This document shows, piece by piece, positions 10,820 to 23,839 of a stretch of 64,000 bases of DNA. Numbering within the stretch: position 1 is the first letter of the stretch; every line of letters starts with the position of its first letter. A program made the position numbers and the translations under genes. The notes beneath the pieces were generated by a model. That model searched no databases. It was not told where the DNA came from and worked only from the letters and a program-made list of their open reading frames with translations. Source of the stretch: Heliocybe sulcata (taxonomy: Eukaryota; Basidiomycota; Agaricomycetes; Gloeophyllales; Gloeophyllaceae); contig ML213507.1 of NCBI GenBank assembly GCA_004369045.1, forward strand, positions 1,380,493-1,444,492. The letters are read 5' to 3'.

Positions 10820-12499
10820 CTATATACGACGGTAGATGGGTTCGCCACGCTATCGCAAGAGCGATATTGTGTCTTGCATCCTTGTGTCCGGCATTGCCGA
10901 TGCACCGCCAATCTCCAACGTAAATTAGTTCGCTAGCGTCGCTTGATAACCGATCCATCCAGGTGAAAGCGGTGCAGCTGATTGGGCTGTAATGATTGCT
11001 GACTTCCTCGAAGCATTGACCCGCGAACCTTTGCCGCGCCATTGACGGATGCGGATTGGAAGGACACCTACCCAATACCTTTGCCAGCGACTTCGTACGA
11101 TGTGCGAGAGAAGCATAATCAATGTATAGTGACGTGAGAACGGTGAAGCATCAAACGTTTCAGTCCGTCGCAGGCGCAAGAACATGAAAACTGCTATCGT
11201 ACAACCTAGATCACTGGCCAAACGGGGCAAACTGGGTTCACGACAGTGTTTTGGATGCCATACTGTAGTAGTGCTCCACGATAGATGCGCAAGAACGGGG
11301 CGTCCCGGTAGAGGCCTTCCAAGATTTTCAAGTACAGAGGCCTCTGAAAAATCTGCGAAGGTTGGCCGGGTGCTGGCCATGTAGTTCGATACAAGGCAGG
11401 ACCATGACAGAGTTATTTCGGCTATGGTTCATCGATGTTTGGGTTCCGACGCTGCACCGCATAATGAGATAGAGTGCCTGGCAACGGAACGAATATCACG
11501 GCATCGGCATATCTCCGATCATCGCCGCCTTCTTAGTGAGCACGTTCGGTGGCAGTGCTGGTTGCTTAAGCGCGAGTCGAAAGCGAAATCCGAATTTACA
11601 GTACTTCGGTCTGACAAGTAGTAGATGAGACGCTTGAAGGCATCCACGCCAACGATTGAAAGATTTCGGAAGTCTTCGAGCTGAGTCATCTAGTCACAGG
11701 CGTGAGCGGCATTCGTACTTGGTAGGATAGTGCCAATAGCTACCAAAAACTATCAAGGCGACTCTTTACCGGTATACCCCGCAACTGAGGTCCCTTGTTC
11801 CTGCTCAGTCGCAAATTATTCGGAATTTCAGCTTTGGCTCATAGGTAGAGCGAGATTAACCAACGAACCAAACGAACCAGCGTTGATCACCCTCTTGGGG
11901 AGAGACAAATGCGGAATCACGTCTCCGAAGCCACACTAGGTTGTATAGCGCATTTGACATAAGCAGAAGCTCGATGATCAGGGTGGTAGCCTAATGAATA
12001 GGATGGTCATATTCTCTGTGTAATATCCGCGTGTCGATCTCGCCAGAAAGGGGCAGGGCAAGGTATGGGAAAGAGAGGGAGGGAGCTAGGGTGGAGATAA
12101 AGTGTGTAGGACGGCCTGAGGATACAGCGCAGAAGCGCCACAGCCCTATGTAGTGACCAATGCTTCCATCAGTTCCTAGAGCCTCATTACCGGTGAGCTG
12201 GAGAAAAGACCCTTCGGCAGTACATACCAGAAACATAGGCTTTGCAGAGGAACTCGTCGCCAGCGGTTAAGAGCGCCGTCCCGCCCGCCAAGCACCTTTT
12301 GAGTTATGATAGACTTGAGGTCTGCGGAAGGAATCATACCAGCGAGAACAAGCAGAGACGATGTTCACAGACTGTCGATCCGCCCAGGAGAGGCAACGCA
12401 TGCCCTTCACAACGTGGATGAGCGTGGGATGCCGTCGCCCACGAGACTTAAGCTTCAAATTGGAGAAGATCATCATGCACGGCCCTTCGTCTTCCGAAT
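10820..12499. other. Arm A upstream region, no firm gene
   Basis: Duplicated in arm B (24.5-26.2 kb). Reading frames differ between the two copies around 10.8-11.4 kb, which argues against protein coding there. On the minus strand at 11.99-12.45 kb both copies share a conserved segment (LAGMIPSADL then SLCFW before a GTATGT donor). It could be an exon of a gene I cannot name. Confidence 0.4.
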
Positions 12500-13195
12500 G
12501 TGTTCTCCATTTAGGGTTGCGCCACTGCTCTTGCAAGGATAGTCCTGCCAGCGACACACTTGATCTCTGTCGTTCCGCGTGCGTGGAGCGGCGCGGGCGC
12601 AAAGCCTCATGCACGCGTCGAAAACTGCGCTTGGGATAGAAAGAGCAAGTAGTCTCCACTGGAGCCGAAGTAAAACCGGAGCCGCTAAGCTTCAGATGAA
12701 AGCGGCGCAGCTGACTCATAAGAACTAGTAGCAATAGCACAAGTGACGCAGAAGACTGCGCCTGCGGATGGAGACGAAGAGCAGATGGCGTGCGCAGCCT
12801 GGTATATAATGAGAAGAGAGCAAGATGCGTCCGCAAGGAGAGGAGGTTCAATGTTCCGTCACTGGTCTCGCAAGAATGGCCCCCACCAGCGGTGCCCTTG
12901 ATCTGTGGCGTTCCGGGTGCGTACAGCGGCACGGCTGCGAAGTCTCGTGAATGTGTCGAAAACTGCGCCGGGTTGCCCTGGGATAGAAAGAGCAAGTAGT
13001 CTCCACTGGAGCCGACGTAAGACCGGAGCCGCTAAGCTTTATATGAAAGCGGCGCAGCTCACTCAGAAGAGGAAAGAGGGGCCATACGTAGGGCAAAAGA
13101 CTGCGCCTGCGGATGGAGACGAGAATGAGATGGCGTGCGCTGCCTAGTACAATGTGAGGAGCATCAAGGTGCATCTGCAAGGAGAGAAGGAAGGT
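12500..13195 (-). repeat. Tandem ~347 bp repeat, two units (arm A)
   Basis: Two units with a period of 347 nt, measured between identical AAGCTT sites at 12687 and 13034. Each unit keeps an open frame on the minus strand of about 65-75 codons containing KLSGSG, TSAPVETTCSFYP and a basic Arg/His-rich end. The two units lie in different frames because 347 is not a multiple of three. The same doubled array is present in arm B, so the tandem duplication is older than the inverted duplication. Coding status unknown. Confidence 0.75.
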
Positions 13196-14970
13196 GGTGT
13201 TGGATGGAGTTGAATCCTTGCGAGGCTCCGCATCCAGGCCAGTCTACCCCGTTCATAGAGGTGGATAGAGGAGTATGGGGTTCCTAGCCTCGGAAGCCCA
13301 AGAATCAGCGGGAGGCCAGAGCGCGCCACTGACATCCAAGGAAACGATGCCCAGCATCGAAGGCAAGATTCTTGGAAGCCACAATGAAATCTAGCCAACA
13401 GTATCGTGCGAAGGGAAGGTGTGCCAGATCTTCGCAGTCCAGCTGAAGTTCGCCGGTCGATACTGGGTCTATATCGGTTAGCGTGATCACTGCGGAAGCC
13501 CAGGAGTTTATGGAGAGGCCGAACAAGATTAGGTATAAGCGCTTTCATAGCGCTTCATCGCACCCGGCTAGAAGTCGCGACCATCCGGCTCCGCTCCTAA
13601 CATGACTCTCACTCAAGTGAAAGCTTCATGGCCACAAATTAGTCCGAGCGTAAAAACGCAACGAAAGAACGTACCCACCACAACATGCACTCGGAGCCTA
13701 AGATCCCATCAGGGCTCCCGGATGCAGAGGTATCGCCATACCGAAGCCGACGACGCCTACGCTCCTTCACCTGGTTCGGATATCTGCGTCGCAACCACCC
13801 TTCACAAGGGGACGCTTTTCTATCCTGATATTTTTCGTAGGCGATTGCACATGGACAGTCACTGGGACGCAGGGGAGAATAAGACACAGGTTCCGACAAG
13901 CGCTCTAAGGAGAAGACATCACCTAGATAACCTTTGCACAATGCCCGTTGTAGGGGCGTGTGATGCACGCGAAAGCTGCGCAAGCTCGATCAGGGTTATA
14001 ACTATTGCTCCCAGCCGAGCATCCCCGCTCCGCCGACCCCGACATATCTGACGAGGACGTGCTGCATAAGAAAAGGATGTTATCAAGCAATACTGTCAAA
14101 CGCAGGTCAGAAGTTCTGTCGGCACGGTCAACTAAGACGCGTGAGCTTACCATCGTCATGGTCATGACAGTCCCTTCCGAACAGCACGCATCATCTTGCA
14201 ATTCATGAAAAGGTAGGAAATAGGGTACCTTCAGGCCAGATCGCCGCCACTCTTTATAGTTGGACGTCATCCCGGCCATAGCGAGTCTAAGGTCATAGAC
14301 TGCGCCCGATGACGCAGAGACAGTCTCGATAAAAAGCTAATCATCACGCCCAACGCTGCCTGATGACATCCAAACCCGAGTCACAAGACAAATACGACGG
14401 CCGCTCGGCGGTCGAACTTGGCTATGGACTACAGGTGTCGGTATCACCATCGAGCGCATCCAATACTCTCAAAGTGCATGCACAAACAAGAGACGTACCA
14501 AACTATCCTCGACAGTTCAGTGCGTCGAGATCAAGTTTCAACCGCCCCCGCTTACGCGGGGTCGGAGAGCGGGCCTACGAGCGATCAGCGTCGCTGTTTC
14601 GTCGAAGGAGGCGGAGGATATAGATGGCATATGTAGTGCTCAGCATTGAGTACAGGGAGGGACGCCCCCAGCGTCGGGGAGGGTATACTCGACGTCGAGG
14701 ATCGCCGGGAATGGACAAGGGGTTGTCCAGTGCGGCATGAAAAGGCCATGTATAGTATGGAGAAACGATTGAGTGGACTGACGTCGCCGAGAAACAGAAA
14801 ACGTCCGCCCGATCGCAGTCGGCAGCAGTTGACAGCATCGAACCAGCTCAAGCGTGGACGTCAGAGCTGGCGGGCCCTTTACTTCGATCGGAAGGCGGGA
14901 GCAGTCGTTAGCGATCGGGCTCCCCAGTTGAGCTAGACTTTGTGAAGGGGTACAAGGGCAAACCTGGGAT
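13196..14970. other. Arm A distal part, degenerate
   Basis: Contains blocks shared with arm B at 13.2-13.5 kb (matches about 23.5-23.85 kb) and 14.34-14.97 kb (matches about 22.07-22.62 kb). The stretch between them has diverged strongly. Short open frames at 13923-14279 (minus) and 14363-14623 (plus) have partners in the other arm but no recognisable domain. Possibly a decayed gene pair. Confidence 0.4.
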
Positions 14971-15869
14971 TCAGATAACTCGGCGCATATAGAATTTGAA
15001 GACGGCCGTGGCTGAGATGAAGGGTTCTGATGAAGCGGAGGTAGATAACTACACGATCAGGCCTGTAGGCGTCTATCGAGGTCGAGAGCGCGGTGTTGTG
15101 CAGGGTGACAAGCGGGGCAGGTAGAGAAAGAACATTGATCGCGAGGAGCCATACATGGCAGAGTGAAGCCTGAAGACATGATCAAGTGAGAGAGCGCCGC
15201 CGGACGCTATCTCCGCACCCACGAGAAAGCGGTCGTCGAGTTCACTGAGCGAGAACAAGCGCAGGCTTCGATAACTGAGGAACACGAGAAGAGCTGAAAA
15301 CCTCGGCACGCAGGAGCAAGTAAGGGATACAGACGTGTGGTGACAGGCAACGACGTGGTACCAGGGGAAGACAAGGAGATTACCAGCCCCTAGCCTTCAC
15401 GTAGTCGTTGCATTGAAACGGAGAACATACCCGGTGCGAGTTGGGGCTACTGTTGCTACCATCTTAGGAAGCCTAGAGCAGGACGACCGCCATAGTCTGG
15501 TCCAATGACAAAGAACGGTGAAGGAAAGAACACGGCGCCAAAAAAGCTTCGTTCCATGGATGGATTGAATCCTGGTAAAGGCTGAAGCAAGGGCAGCAAT
15601 ACTGGGGAAAGGTCGAGATGCTTAGCCACGACTGCGCTCAACTTGCGCGGGACCACATAAGACGCTGCATCCACTGTCACCGAGTTTAGATTCCTAGGCA
15701 CTTCGCCATGATCATCAATGCCATCACAAACACACCTATGGCGAACGAGAGTAGCTGCGTTTTAGAGATTTCCAGAAAGTAATATTCTTGACAGCGGATT
15801 CTAACCTTGTTGCGACAACCAACCGCAAGTGCGAGATCATTGCGAGTCGAGTCCAAAGCGACCGGGAGA

Positions 15870-16535
15870 CCGACTTGCGTTTGAATGTCCGACTAGTGAC
15901 GTCAGGCCGCAATCGCAGTGTAGACAAAGCCCGAGCAACGTAGACAAAGCCCGCAGTGTGATGACATGAACCTAGACACCCCAGTCGCATGATCTTGCTT
16001 TACGACAGCCTTTGAATTGAAGCGCGGGGTGCGGGGAAATAGACACTGATCGGAACGGTTGGTCCGAGCTTCGTTCCGGAGGTGAAAGTGTCATAGAACT
16101 GTGCGACGGACACACTAACCGGTGCCTGGGTAGGCGGAGGAAAGAACGGATGAGCGAAGAGGCCTGGCCGCAGGAAACGTGCATCAAAGCGGAGAAGGCA
16201 CACAGGGCTGATTTTCGCGTCGGCCACTTGACCTTTCGGAGAGATCAAAATCCGAGTGAGATGGGTCTGGCAGGTTGGGGTAGCCCAGGAGAACTGTGAA
16301 CCGAGCGCATGGGTCCAGTTTCTACACGAGAGCGCTCGTTTTCCCGGTTTTGGTTTCTGAACAAGCGAAATCACTGACTTCAACCCCAAGGACCAGCAGC
16401 TAGCGCGCTTGGAGAACTCGAAATCCATGATGACGTCGTGACGTCGTGATCTTGTCTCCTCCGCAGCGGACGCATAGACGCACAGACGCATGTGATCCAT
16501 GCGCATTTTGAACGCCACGCCAGGCCTACTTCTGG
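15870..16535 (-). repeat. Secondary inverted block X, copy A
   Basis: Reverse complement of about 28.19-28.87 kb. On the minus strand both copies hold a short gene-like segment beginning MDFEF(S/P)KRASCWSLGL, then ILISPKGQVADAKIS, then AQFYD...FTSGTKLGPT and PISVYFP. Copy A keeps a longer uninterrupted frame (16518-16000), while copy B shows intron-like gaps. Copy A also carries a local 20-21 bp tandem duplication at 15920-15953 that is single in copy B. No family recognised. Confidence 0.7.
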
Positions 16536-19500
16536 GAGTCGCCGAGGTTGAGTCACTTGGTGGTCACTTTTGGATTGAGCTCGTGATGTGTGGCCTGCTC
16601 ATCGCATCCGGAGTACAAAGCGGCGGGTGGCGACAGACAAGCAGCTTGAGACCCGACCATCAAATGCGCGCGCCGGGCCTCTGCACCAGGTATCCCCCGT
16701 GCCCGCAGCTCGCACATACTCCAGCTCAACGAGTCAGTCAAAGAGACGTATGCGTCATCCTGCCGCAGAAACGGGACGCAGCCCGAACCCCACCGTAGTC
16801 AGTAATGACCCGCATACACCGGAGGGGCCAAAATACGGCTGACCGTCATTTCTGACGTCGCAACTGCGACTCTGGTTGCGTTCCTTTGTGAGAGTGCATG
16901 ACCTGCATCAACGGTTTAGAGGAGATTGTATGCGGTTGAGAGGATGACGCACTGCTGAAGCTTGAAGGCTTCCAGTGCAGGGACGAACCGATGCGGTTCT
17001 CGGATCAGGACATGGTGCTGATTGCACGCCGTGGTATGGGTTCGACGTGCATGAAGTTGAGGAGGAGATATGGTGTACCTGCCTTATCCCGCAAATGCGA
17101 GCGTTTGAGGAGCAGCTCAGCTATACGTTCCCGCACCGATCCATCTGTGTTGTTACCAGGCACCTCGCACGCCAGGGCCCACAAGCAAACCGTGACTGCA
17201 CAACTCACTGGCACCTCGCTCGGGATATCCTCTCTCCTTGGCACGCAAAGGCTACAATGAGACAACAGAACATCCACGATGACATGCAGAATCTCAACCA
17301 AGAGCCTGCCACTTCAGCATACATGAGCCCACCTTTCACTAACGGCGTGTTGACTCTCGGGCTCGACCAGGACCAGATATCCAAACTCGGCATTTCGGAC
17401 AAGCCATGCGCGTGAGCTCGAGAGTCGACGTCAGGTAGTTGTTCCAGTTACTGGTCCACTTAATGGTGGTCAGACACTCCGCTCGAGTCCGAGGCGGCAT
17501 GGGTAGGCAACGTACCGGCTAGGACGATTCGAATTCCTCCACGCCGATCATGCACCGGTACAGTCTACCCATACCCACCACCCACACCATATCGAGCCTA
17601 CTGTATCCGATGAGACTCGAGCCGAGCCAAGAATAACCGATGCCCAGGATTAGGGTAACTCACCCCATCCACCGCGGACCCGGCGTTCAGTTGAGCAGCA
17701 GCTTTAGTTTAGTGTCGATCGGCTCATCATATACATATCACAAGCGTTCCCCAGTAAAGTGAGGATGGTCGAGGCCAGATAATCGGCACAGAGAGATCAG
17801 AGACCCCAGGGCTTCTTCAAAGGGTTGAAATGCAGAATATGGCTCTTTGACATTCAGCCTCTTCACTACAAATCCTCCGGTGCGGGTGAATTTGTAGTAA
17901 CCAATTCACAAACCCGCCCACGCCCTATCCATATCATCTCCTCGCCCAGAGACTTGCTGTGCAGCTTGAGCCTCATGGGCGCTAACGACAGCACCCCAGT
18001 TCCTAGTTCCTAGTTCCTTCACAGCGCGAGACATATATAAGGCCTTGGGAGTCCAGGCACGGAGCGATCAGACACGAGACCGGGCAGACGACTGGGAAAG
18101 CGTTGAAGAGCTACATAGCGATTCGGACAGATAGAGTCAGGCTGCACAGATGAAGGCGAGAGAGAGAAAGTATTGTGGCGAGCGAGAGCGGAGACGAGCA
18201 TGAAATCGCACTCGGTGTAATCCCATTGTACGCCAGCAAGCCTAGCTTTTACTGTGCTCCTACTGATACTGACTCGAATGATCACAAACAGGTATGCACC
18301 GTTTCTCCTCTACATATCATGCATTATTTACCGAACTACACGCGAAAGTTTCGGTCTCCGATGATTGAGGATGGCTGGCTGGCTCACTCGGACTATCCGA
18401 CCTGCTACCCTGAGGACTCTAGACGCCTGGTATCGACATCTTCTCGTCCTCGAATCTGATAGCTCGTTTGACCTACACGCCCGGCAGCATCTCCTTGCGT
18501 TGCATCCGTCGATCGACGCGACTCGTTATAGGACCAAGTACAGCCTGAGTAGCACCAAATGTGAGACAGGCGTGCACTAGGACGATGGCGACGACATTCA
18601 GTTGGGAGGACGACAGACTGGAGAAAGTACTCGGCATTTTCAGGGAACGACACCATCCACTCACACAAAGATTCGAGCTTCCGAAGGGATAGTCAAGAAG
18701 ACCACGAGCCCAAACTTCCCGACTTCGCGTCCATTCATGCACCACTCCCCTCCTTCTCGATAATCGATCTCGGCCACCACACCCACGACTCTGGGTCGTT
18801 CCTCTTCCACGCAGCTGTTCCTTGGTTCGACGGTTCGCGATCAGGATAGTCGAGCCGACGCGGTGTTGATTATGTACAGAACGAGGAGGTGAGGCTGCGC
18901 GGAGGTGCGAACAATGAAAGGGATCGACGGCTATATGCAGTCGACGTCGTGGATCATGAACGCGCTGATAGTCGAGTGCTGGAATGGACGATCTTATCGA
19001 GGCGTCCTGATCAGACAAGGAGATCTTATCTTCCAACCCCCATATCCACGCCTCCATGACGATCTCGAGGCACCGTCTCCATCGATGTCATGCCTACCAC
19101 CTTCTCTACGCTGTCCATGGGGATGTGGCGTCACCGTAAACTGTGCATGTGGCGGCCACAACTGAAACGCAACCTGCTCACGAGGAAATAAATTAAATGA
19201 AGCAAGCGGCGTCATACGAGCCCGCCTAGCGTCACGAGCCAATCAAAAATAAGAGTACTCGCGCCACACCGACCCAAAGAAGGCCGCTCGGTGATGGCCT
19301 TGGCCAATCACGGGCGCGCGGCAATGACCATGAGCCAATGGGAGTCGTATATTTGTCGAGGCACGTCGGCTAAAACTAGGTTGCGAAGGTTTGCTGGCGG
19401 CCTTCAAGTCCGGGTCGAGGCCCCGGCTCCGCGTGTAAATGAAGAACGGCGGGGGTCGCTTGTCGTATTTTATTCTGGATAATTCACGAATAAATGTAGG

Positions 19501-19876
19501 CGTGTAGAGACGAGGGCGCGTTGTGTATATGCGGGTGTCCCGACGACAAGGTAGCAAGCAACGAGGGCGAGGAACGGGCGGGGAGAGAGTGCTGACGGAG
19601 GTGGTGACGAGGGCGGGCCTAGACCGGGTAATTTCCCCGATCGGGCGTGAACGCAGAAATTCTGGGGTGGGAGACGAGCGGTGAAACAAGTACTCCTCCT
19701 CGTCATATAGCCTGCCTGCCAGCTCTCCTTGTCCTCCTCCGTCACCAGCCCAGCGACAAGGCCATTGGGACAAACACCCAGGATTTCCTGCAAGCTCCGT
19801 ACGTACATCCGCCTGCACGCGTGCCCACGCGCCAATGGACTAATTCCCTCCGTCCCATCTTAGACGTCCCACTGCC
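16536..19876. other. Central spacer, no gene supported
   Basis: About 3.3 kb inside the palindrome. A TATATAAGG box on the plus strand at 18034-18042 is followed by several tiny upstream ATGs but no convincing gene. A long minus-strand frame at 18473-19057 and a plus-strand frame at 16975-17415 have no recognisable domains or consistent splice sites. A short CCTAGTT direct repeat lies near 18000. Nothing further can be claimed. Confidence 0.45.
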
Positions 19877-21146
19877 ATGGCCCATTCAAACCTAAACTCT
19901 ATCCGGTCCGGCTCGCGCTGCCTATCCCCGCCGCATGCGTGCAACGAGGATCACCACCAGGCCCGCCGGCTCCAACCTCCTCCGAACCAAACCAGCTCGC
20001 TGCGTCCCTCCCAATATGCCTCTTCCCCGTCCTCGCCTCGGACTACAAATAGCCGGCCCTTCCCCAGCACTTCGGACCCCTCCACGTCTGCTAACCCAAA
20101 TCGCCGCCCGCATCTGCAATCCACGCCCACCACCCCGCGCCGCCTGCCCTCGTCCCACATCCGCTATACGTCCACGTCCACGTCCACCTGCACGCCGCCG
20201 CTCCTCACCCGCGCGCGCCCCACGCTCGCCATGTCCATCCAGGTCCCACGCACACCCACCGAGCGCGGGCGCGAAAAAGCCTTGTCATCCTCCTCATCAA
20301 CATCATCACCGCGCAGGCGCAGCCAGAGCCGCTCAGAACGGCTCCTCCGCGACACCCTGCGCAAAGCCGACGCGCACTTGCTCGCGTCCCTCCCGCCCCC
20401 TCCCCTGCCCTCGCGCAAGGGCAAGGAACGCGAGGACGAGGGCGCCTTCAGGCCCGAGTTTGTTCAGCGGCATACGGCGCCGGAGAGGAATCATGCGAGG
20501 AAGGCGTCTGTGGGGTCATATAGCTCTCGATCGAGCGGGACGAGTGGGAGCGGGAGTGGGAGCCCTGGTCCGAGATTGGTGAGGAGCCCGACGTGTCCGG
20601 TGTTGGGCAGGGAGAAGGAGGGGGAGGGCGCGCCGCATGGGGCGGTGTTGAGGAGTCGGTTGGAGGGTGTGTTGAGGGGCGCGGGGGTGGAGGATGTGAG
20701 TGTTGTTTTGGTTTGGGGATTAGGTTTGCGTGCTGATGGTGTTGGTTTAGACGCCACGCGCGCATTTGCCTACACCTGCGCCGTCGCCACCCTCCGAAAC
20801 ACGCGTGCTCTCTACGAAATCGGGATCCCCGCCTCGAGAAGAAGAAGCGATGCTCACGCCACCCCCCACCCCCCCTCACTCCCACTCGCGCGCGCGGTCG
20901 TATACCTCGATGAACATCAAGTCTGCGCCGGCGTCGCAAATGTACTTTGCACTGCCGCCGTGTGTGTCGCCGGAGAATGCGGTGACGCCGAGGCCGTCGC
21001 CGAACTTTGATGCGCAGAGCGCGAGTAGGCGGTGTAGGGAGATGACGGGGTTGGTGTCGTTTCGGGATTTGGAGGGGCTGGGGTGTCCGGAGGAGGAGGA
21101 GGCTGGGGAGGAGAGGAGGGGGTGGGGGTGGAGGGTGTTTGGGTGA
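19877..21146 (+). CDS. Disordered Ser/Pro/Arg-rich protein, two exons
   Basis: Exon 19877-20695, a 55-nt GT-AG intron (20696-20750) and exon 20751-21146 join in phase 0 to give 404 residues. The first part is Ser/Pro/Thr-rich low complexity and probably disordered. A more ordered patch (RSERLLRDTLRKADAHLLAS) follows near residues 155-175. The C-terminal exon contains MLTPPPTPPHSHSRARS and an MTGLVSFRDLEGLG patch, ending in a Glu/Gly/Trp-rich tail. The pattern of a short TPPPTPPHS motif plus one small folded patch recurs in unnamed basidiomycete regulatory-looking proteins. The true start may be a later Met (around 20231, MSIQVPRTPTERGREK), since the first 115 residues are very low complexity. 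GC content is much higher than in the surrounding arms. Confidence 0.7.
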
Positions 21147-22069
21147 GGCCAACGCGTCGACGTTTCCCTCTGCTCCTCCTGTCGGCATCTCGTCTTTTCG
21201 TGCGCGGTCGACAAAATTCCGAAGTGTTATGGTTGTATGCTCATCATGCTCATGCTATCTATGCCCTTTCTGCGTCGTTTGTCTCGTCATCTTTGCTTTA
21301 TCCCGGACCCCACGTTGCTCGTATTTATCCTCTGCCTATTTTGTCTTTCTTCGTGATTGTGATTGTGTGTGTTTTTTTTTGAAGAGGTGTATTGATAGGA
21401 TAGAATAGAAGAATAAATGAAGAAGTGTTACAATAAAGAAACTTGCGAACGGATGTTCGTCTGCGGTTGCGGTTAGAATTCTCTTAAGTCCCGGCGCGTC
21501 TCTGCACCCCGTCTCTCTTACCTCTGCACCACTGTCTCCTACCTCTGCACGCGCTGTCCCGGTCCTTGGAAGTCAAAAGTCAGAATTGTTTCTGGGAAAC
21601 TATGTCCGAGTGCATAATCCGATCGCGGGGAACGTGAATGAATGGGTGGGGTCGTGGATAAATATTTGAATGGGGAATGGGTGGGTATGGCGAAGGTGAG
21701 CTGAATCGGTATCAACTTCGAGTTCTTGATTGACGCTCCCCTGGTCTTCCGAGTTCTGCTGCTCGCCGCGTTCTCGATCCCGTGTCCTTTGGCTAGGCGT
21801 CTAGTGGCCCTTTTGATGTCGGACTCGCCCGCTGCTAGTAAGGGAGTCCGAGCGTGGCTTGTCTGACTCTCTTACTTGGGTTTGGGCGACGGCTCGGACT
21901 CGGGCGTCGTCCAGTTCTCAAATTTGAAAGCAGGATATTACGCGGAGGGTGGGCGGGTCGTGGGTTCACTCTGAGTGCCCACGAGGTCGGTGGTGATCTT
22001 TCTCTGCGTTCCTGGGCTTGTCAGAAGTTATCTACATCAGCCACCGACGACCTCAATTTTAAGATCTGT
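21147..22069. other. 3' flank and spacer
   Basis: Follows the disordered-protein gene. An AATAAA-like signal (GAATAAATGAAG near 21410) is a plausible polyadenylation site. Three near-repeats of a CTCTGCACC(C/A)...GTCTC motif lie at 21500-21555. No coding region supported. Confidence 0.45.
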
Positions 22070-23839
22070 ATGGGCTCGTCAACCCCTCACAAAATCTCGC
22101 TAAACGTTAACAATTGCCCCCGACTTGAGAGCCCGCCGACTTTGACGTTCGGTTCGTTCTGCCGCAGGGTGCATGAGCTCAACTACTGCCGACTAGGCGA
22201 TCGGGCGGACGTTTTCTGTCATTTCTCTTTGTTGCTGCGCCGCACCGGACTAGCCCATGACGTTTTTAGTGATCGTTCATGTCGAGTGGACCCTCCGCGA
22301 CGATGAGCACTACTATATCCTCCGCCTCCTTCGACGAAGAAAGCGACGCTGATCGCTCGTAGGCACGTCTCTCCGTCCCCGCGTAAGCAGGAGCTGTTGA
22401 AACTTGATTTCGACGCAATGAATCTGGTTTAGGCGTCGATGATCGTTTGGTATGTCTCTTCTTTGGTGGATGCACTTCGAAAGTATTGGATGTGCTTGCT
22501 GGTGATACCGACACCTGTAGTCCATAGCAAAGTTTGACCGCTGAGCGGCCGTCGTATTTGTGCTGTGACTCGGGTTTGGATGTCATCAGGCAGCGTTTGG
22601 CGTGATGATTAGCTTTTTTATCGAGGTCGTCTCTGCGTCATCATGGCCTTAAACTCGACCGCCGGGATAACGTTCGACTGTAAATGACGGTGACGATCTG
22701 TTCGGTGCGTGTCTGCTTTGCTTTCGGTCGTGAACTGCGTTCAGCAGGTTCTGCTTCCACGGTAGGCGACGGTATCGTTGGTGATACAGAGGCCCGTAGC
22801 CTGAACTATATCGCACAGCTGTGGTTTTTGATATGGTAAGACTTGGGCCTGTGTACAGGGTGGAACATCCGCCTAGTCTGGAGGCCACTCTCAGTACCCT
22901 ATCCATACTTTTCCCTGGATTCCACGGTGGGGCGTTTCGTGATGCTTGTGATGATAGTGCGTTCTTTCATCTCACTTGATGCTGCCGAAGGAATGTCTCA
23001 CTCGTTTGTGACAAGATTGATTGAGGAATTCCTTTTTCTTTGAGTAGCACGTTGTGGCAGGGTCGGCGGAAAGATGATGCTCGTCTGGGAGCAATAGTGA
23101 TAATTGTCATCGCGCCTGCGTAGATTCGTAGAGGTGGGTGTACCTCCGTCTCTGCGTCAGCGGGCCCGCGTGCGAAGCTCATCTGGCTGGCGCTTCTCCC
23201 CGCAACGTTCTTCGGTACGTATGTCTATTATTCTGCTATGCATTTCACTAAACGGTTCGTTTGATCCGTGATAGACTCATGCTGCGTCTCCTGCATATAT
23301 CCCATGTTCGAACGTACGAGGAATATACCAGCTGCTCTCCTGGCTTGGATACGGGAGCACGCGAAGTCTTTACTCTCCTGCTGACTTGCTGCCAGCTGGA
23401 GTGGCTACAACGTATGTGGCGCTTCCTTGAATCCCAATCAGATTAGCAGCGGGGCTGGATAGTCCGTCTTTCCCGGTGCGAGTATGTATGGTGAGTACGC
23501 TTATATTTCATCTTGCCTAGCTCTCCATAAATTCCTGGCCTTCAGCAGCGATTGCTTTCATGTTACGCTGACCGGTATAAACTCAGTATGGTACGGCGAA
23601 CTTTGCTCTGGCTATGTCCTGTCCGCACTAGAACCTGCCCGTAATGATGATAGCCAGATTTTGTTGTGGCTCCCGCGAATCTAGTCCTCCATGCTGAACG
23701 TCTTATTTGGATGGAAGTGGTGCGCTTCTGGCCCACCGCCGATTCTTGGGCTTCCGAGGCTAGCAAGACCATACTCCTCTCTCCGTCTCTATGAATGGTG
23801 GACAGGCCTGGATGCGGAGCTTCACAAGAATTCAACTCA
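22070..23839. other. Arm B distal part, degenerate
   Basis: Counterpart of 13.2-14.97 kb. The minus-strand frame at 22266-22586 matches the plus-strand frame at 14363-14623 of arm A but has no known domain. 22.7-23.45 kb is much diverged from arm A. No intact gene supported. Confidence 0.4.

Larger units (their letters stand above)
9070..14970 (+). repeat. Arm A of the large inverted duplication
   Basis: Reverse complement of 22.07-27.92 kb in the same order: membrane-protein gene, its upstream region, a gene-like block at 11.9-12.4 kb, a doubled ~347 bp repeat, a block at 13.2-13.5 kb, and a terminal block at 14.3-14.97 kb. Similarity is high in the membrane gene exons (roughly nine in ten bases by eye) and around the repeats. 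It is much weaker at 13.6-14.2 kb. Both copies of the membrane gene can still be spliced. The arm ends near 14.97 kb at a GATTTTGTGAGGGGTT-like sequence shared with 22.07 kb. Confidence 0.85.

Noticed and set aside
12267-12995. Minus-strand frame of 242 codons in arm A
   Set aside because: It runs through the tandem 347 bp repeats in mixed phase, and the matching frame in arm B is shorter and differently joined. Treated as repeat, not as a gene.
20448-21188. Minus-strand 246-codon Arg/His/Pro-rich frame
   Set aside because: Shadow of the GC-rich disordered-protein gene on the plus strand. Low complexity and no splice or family support.
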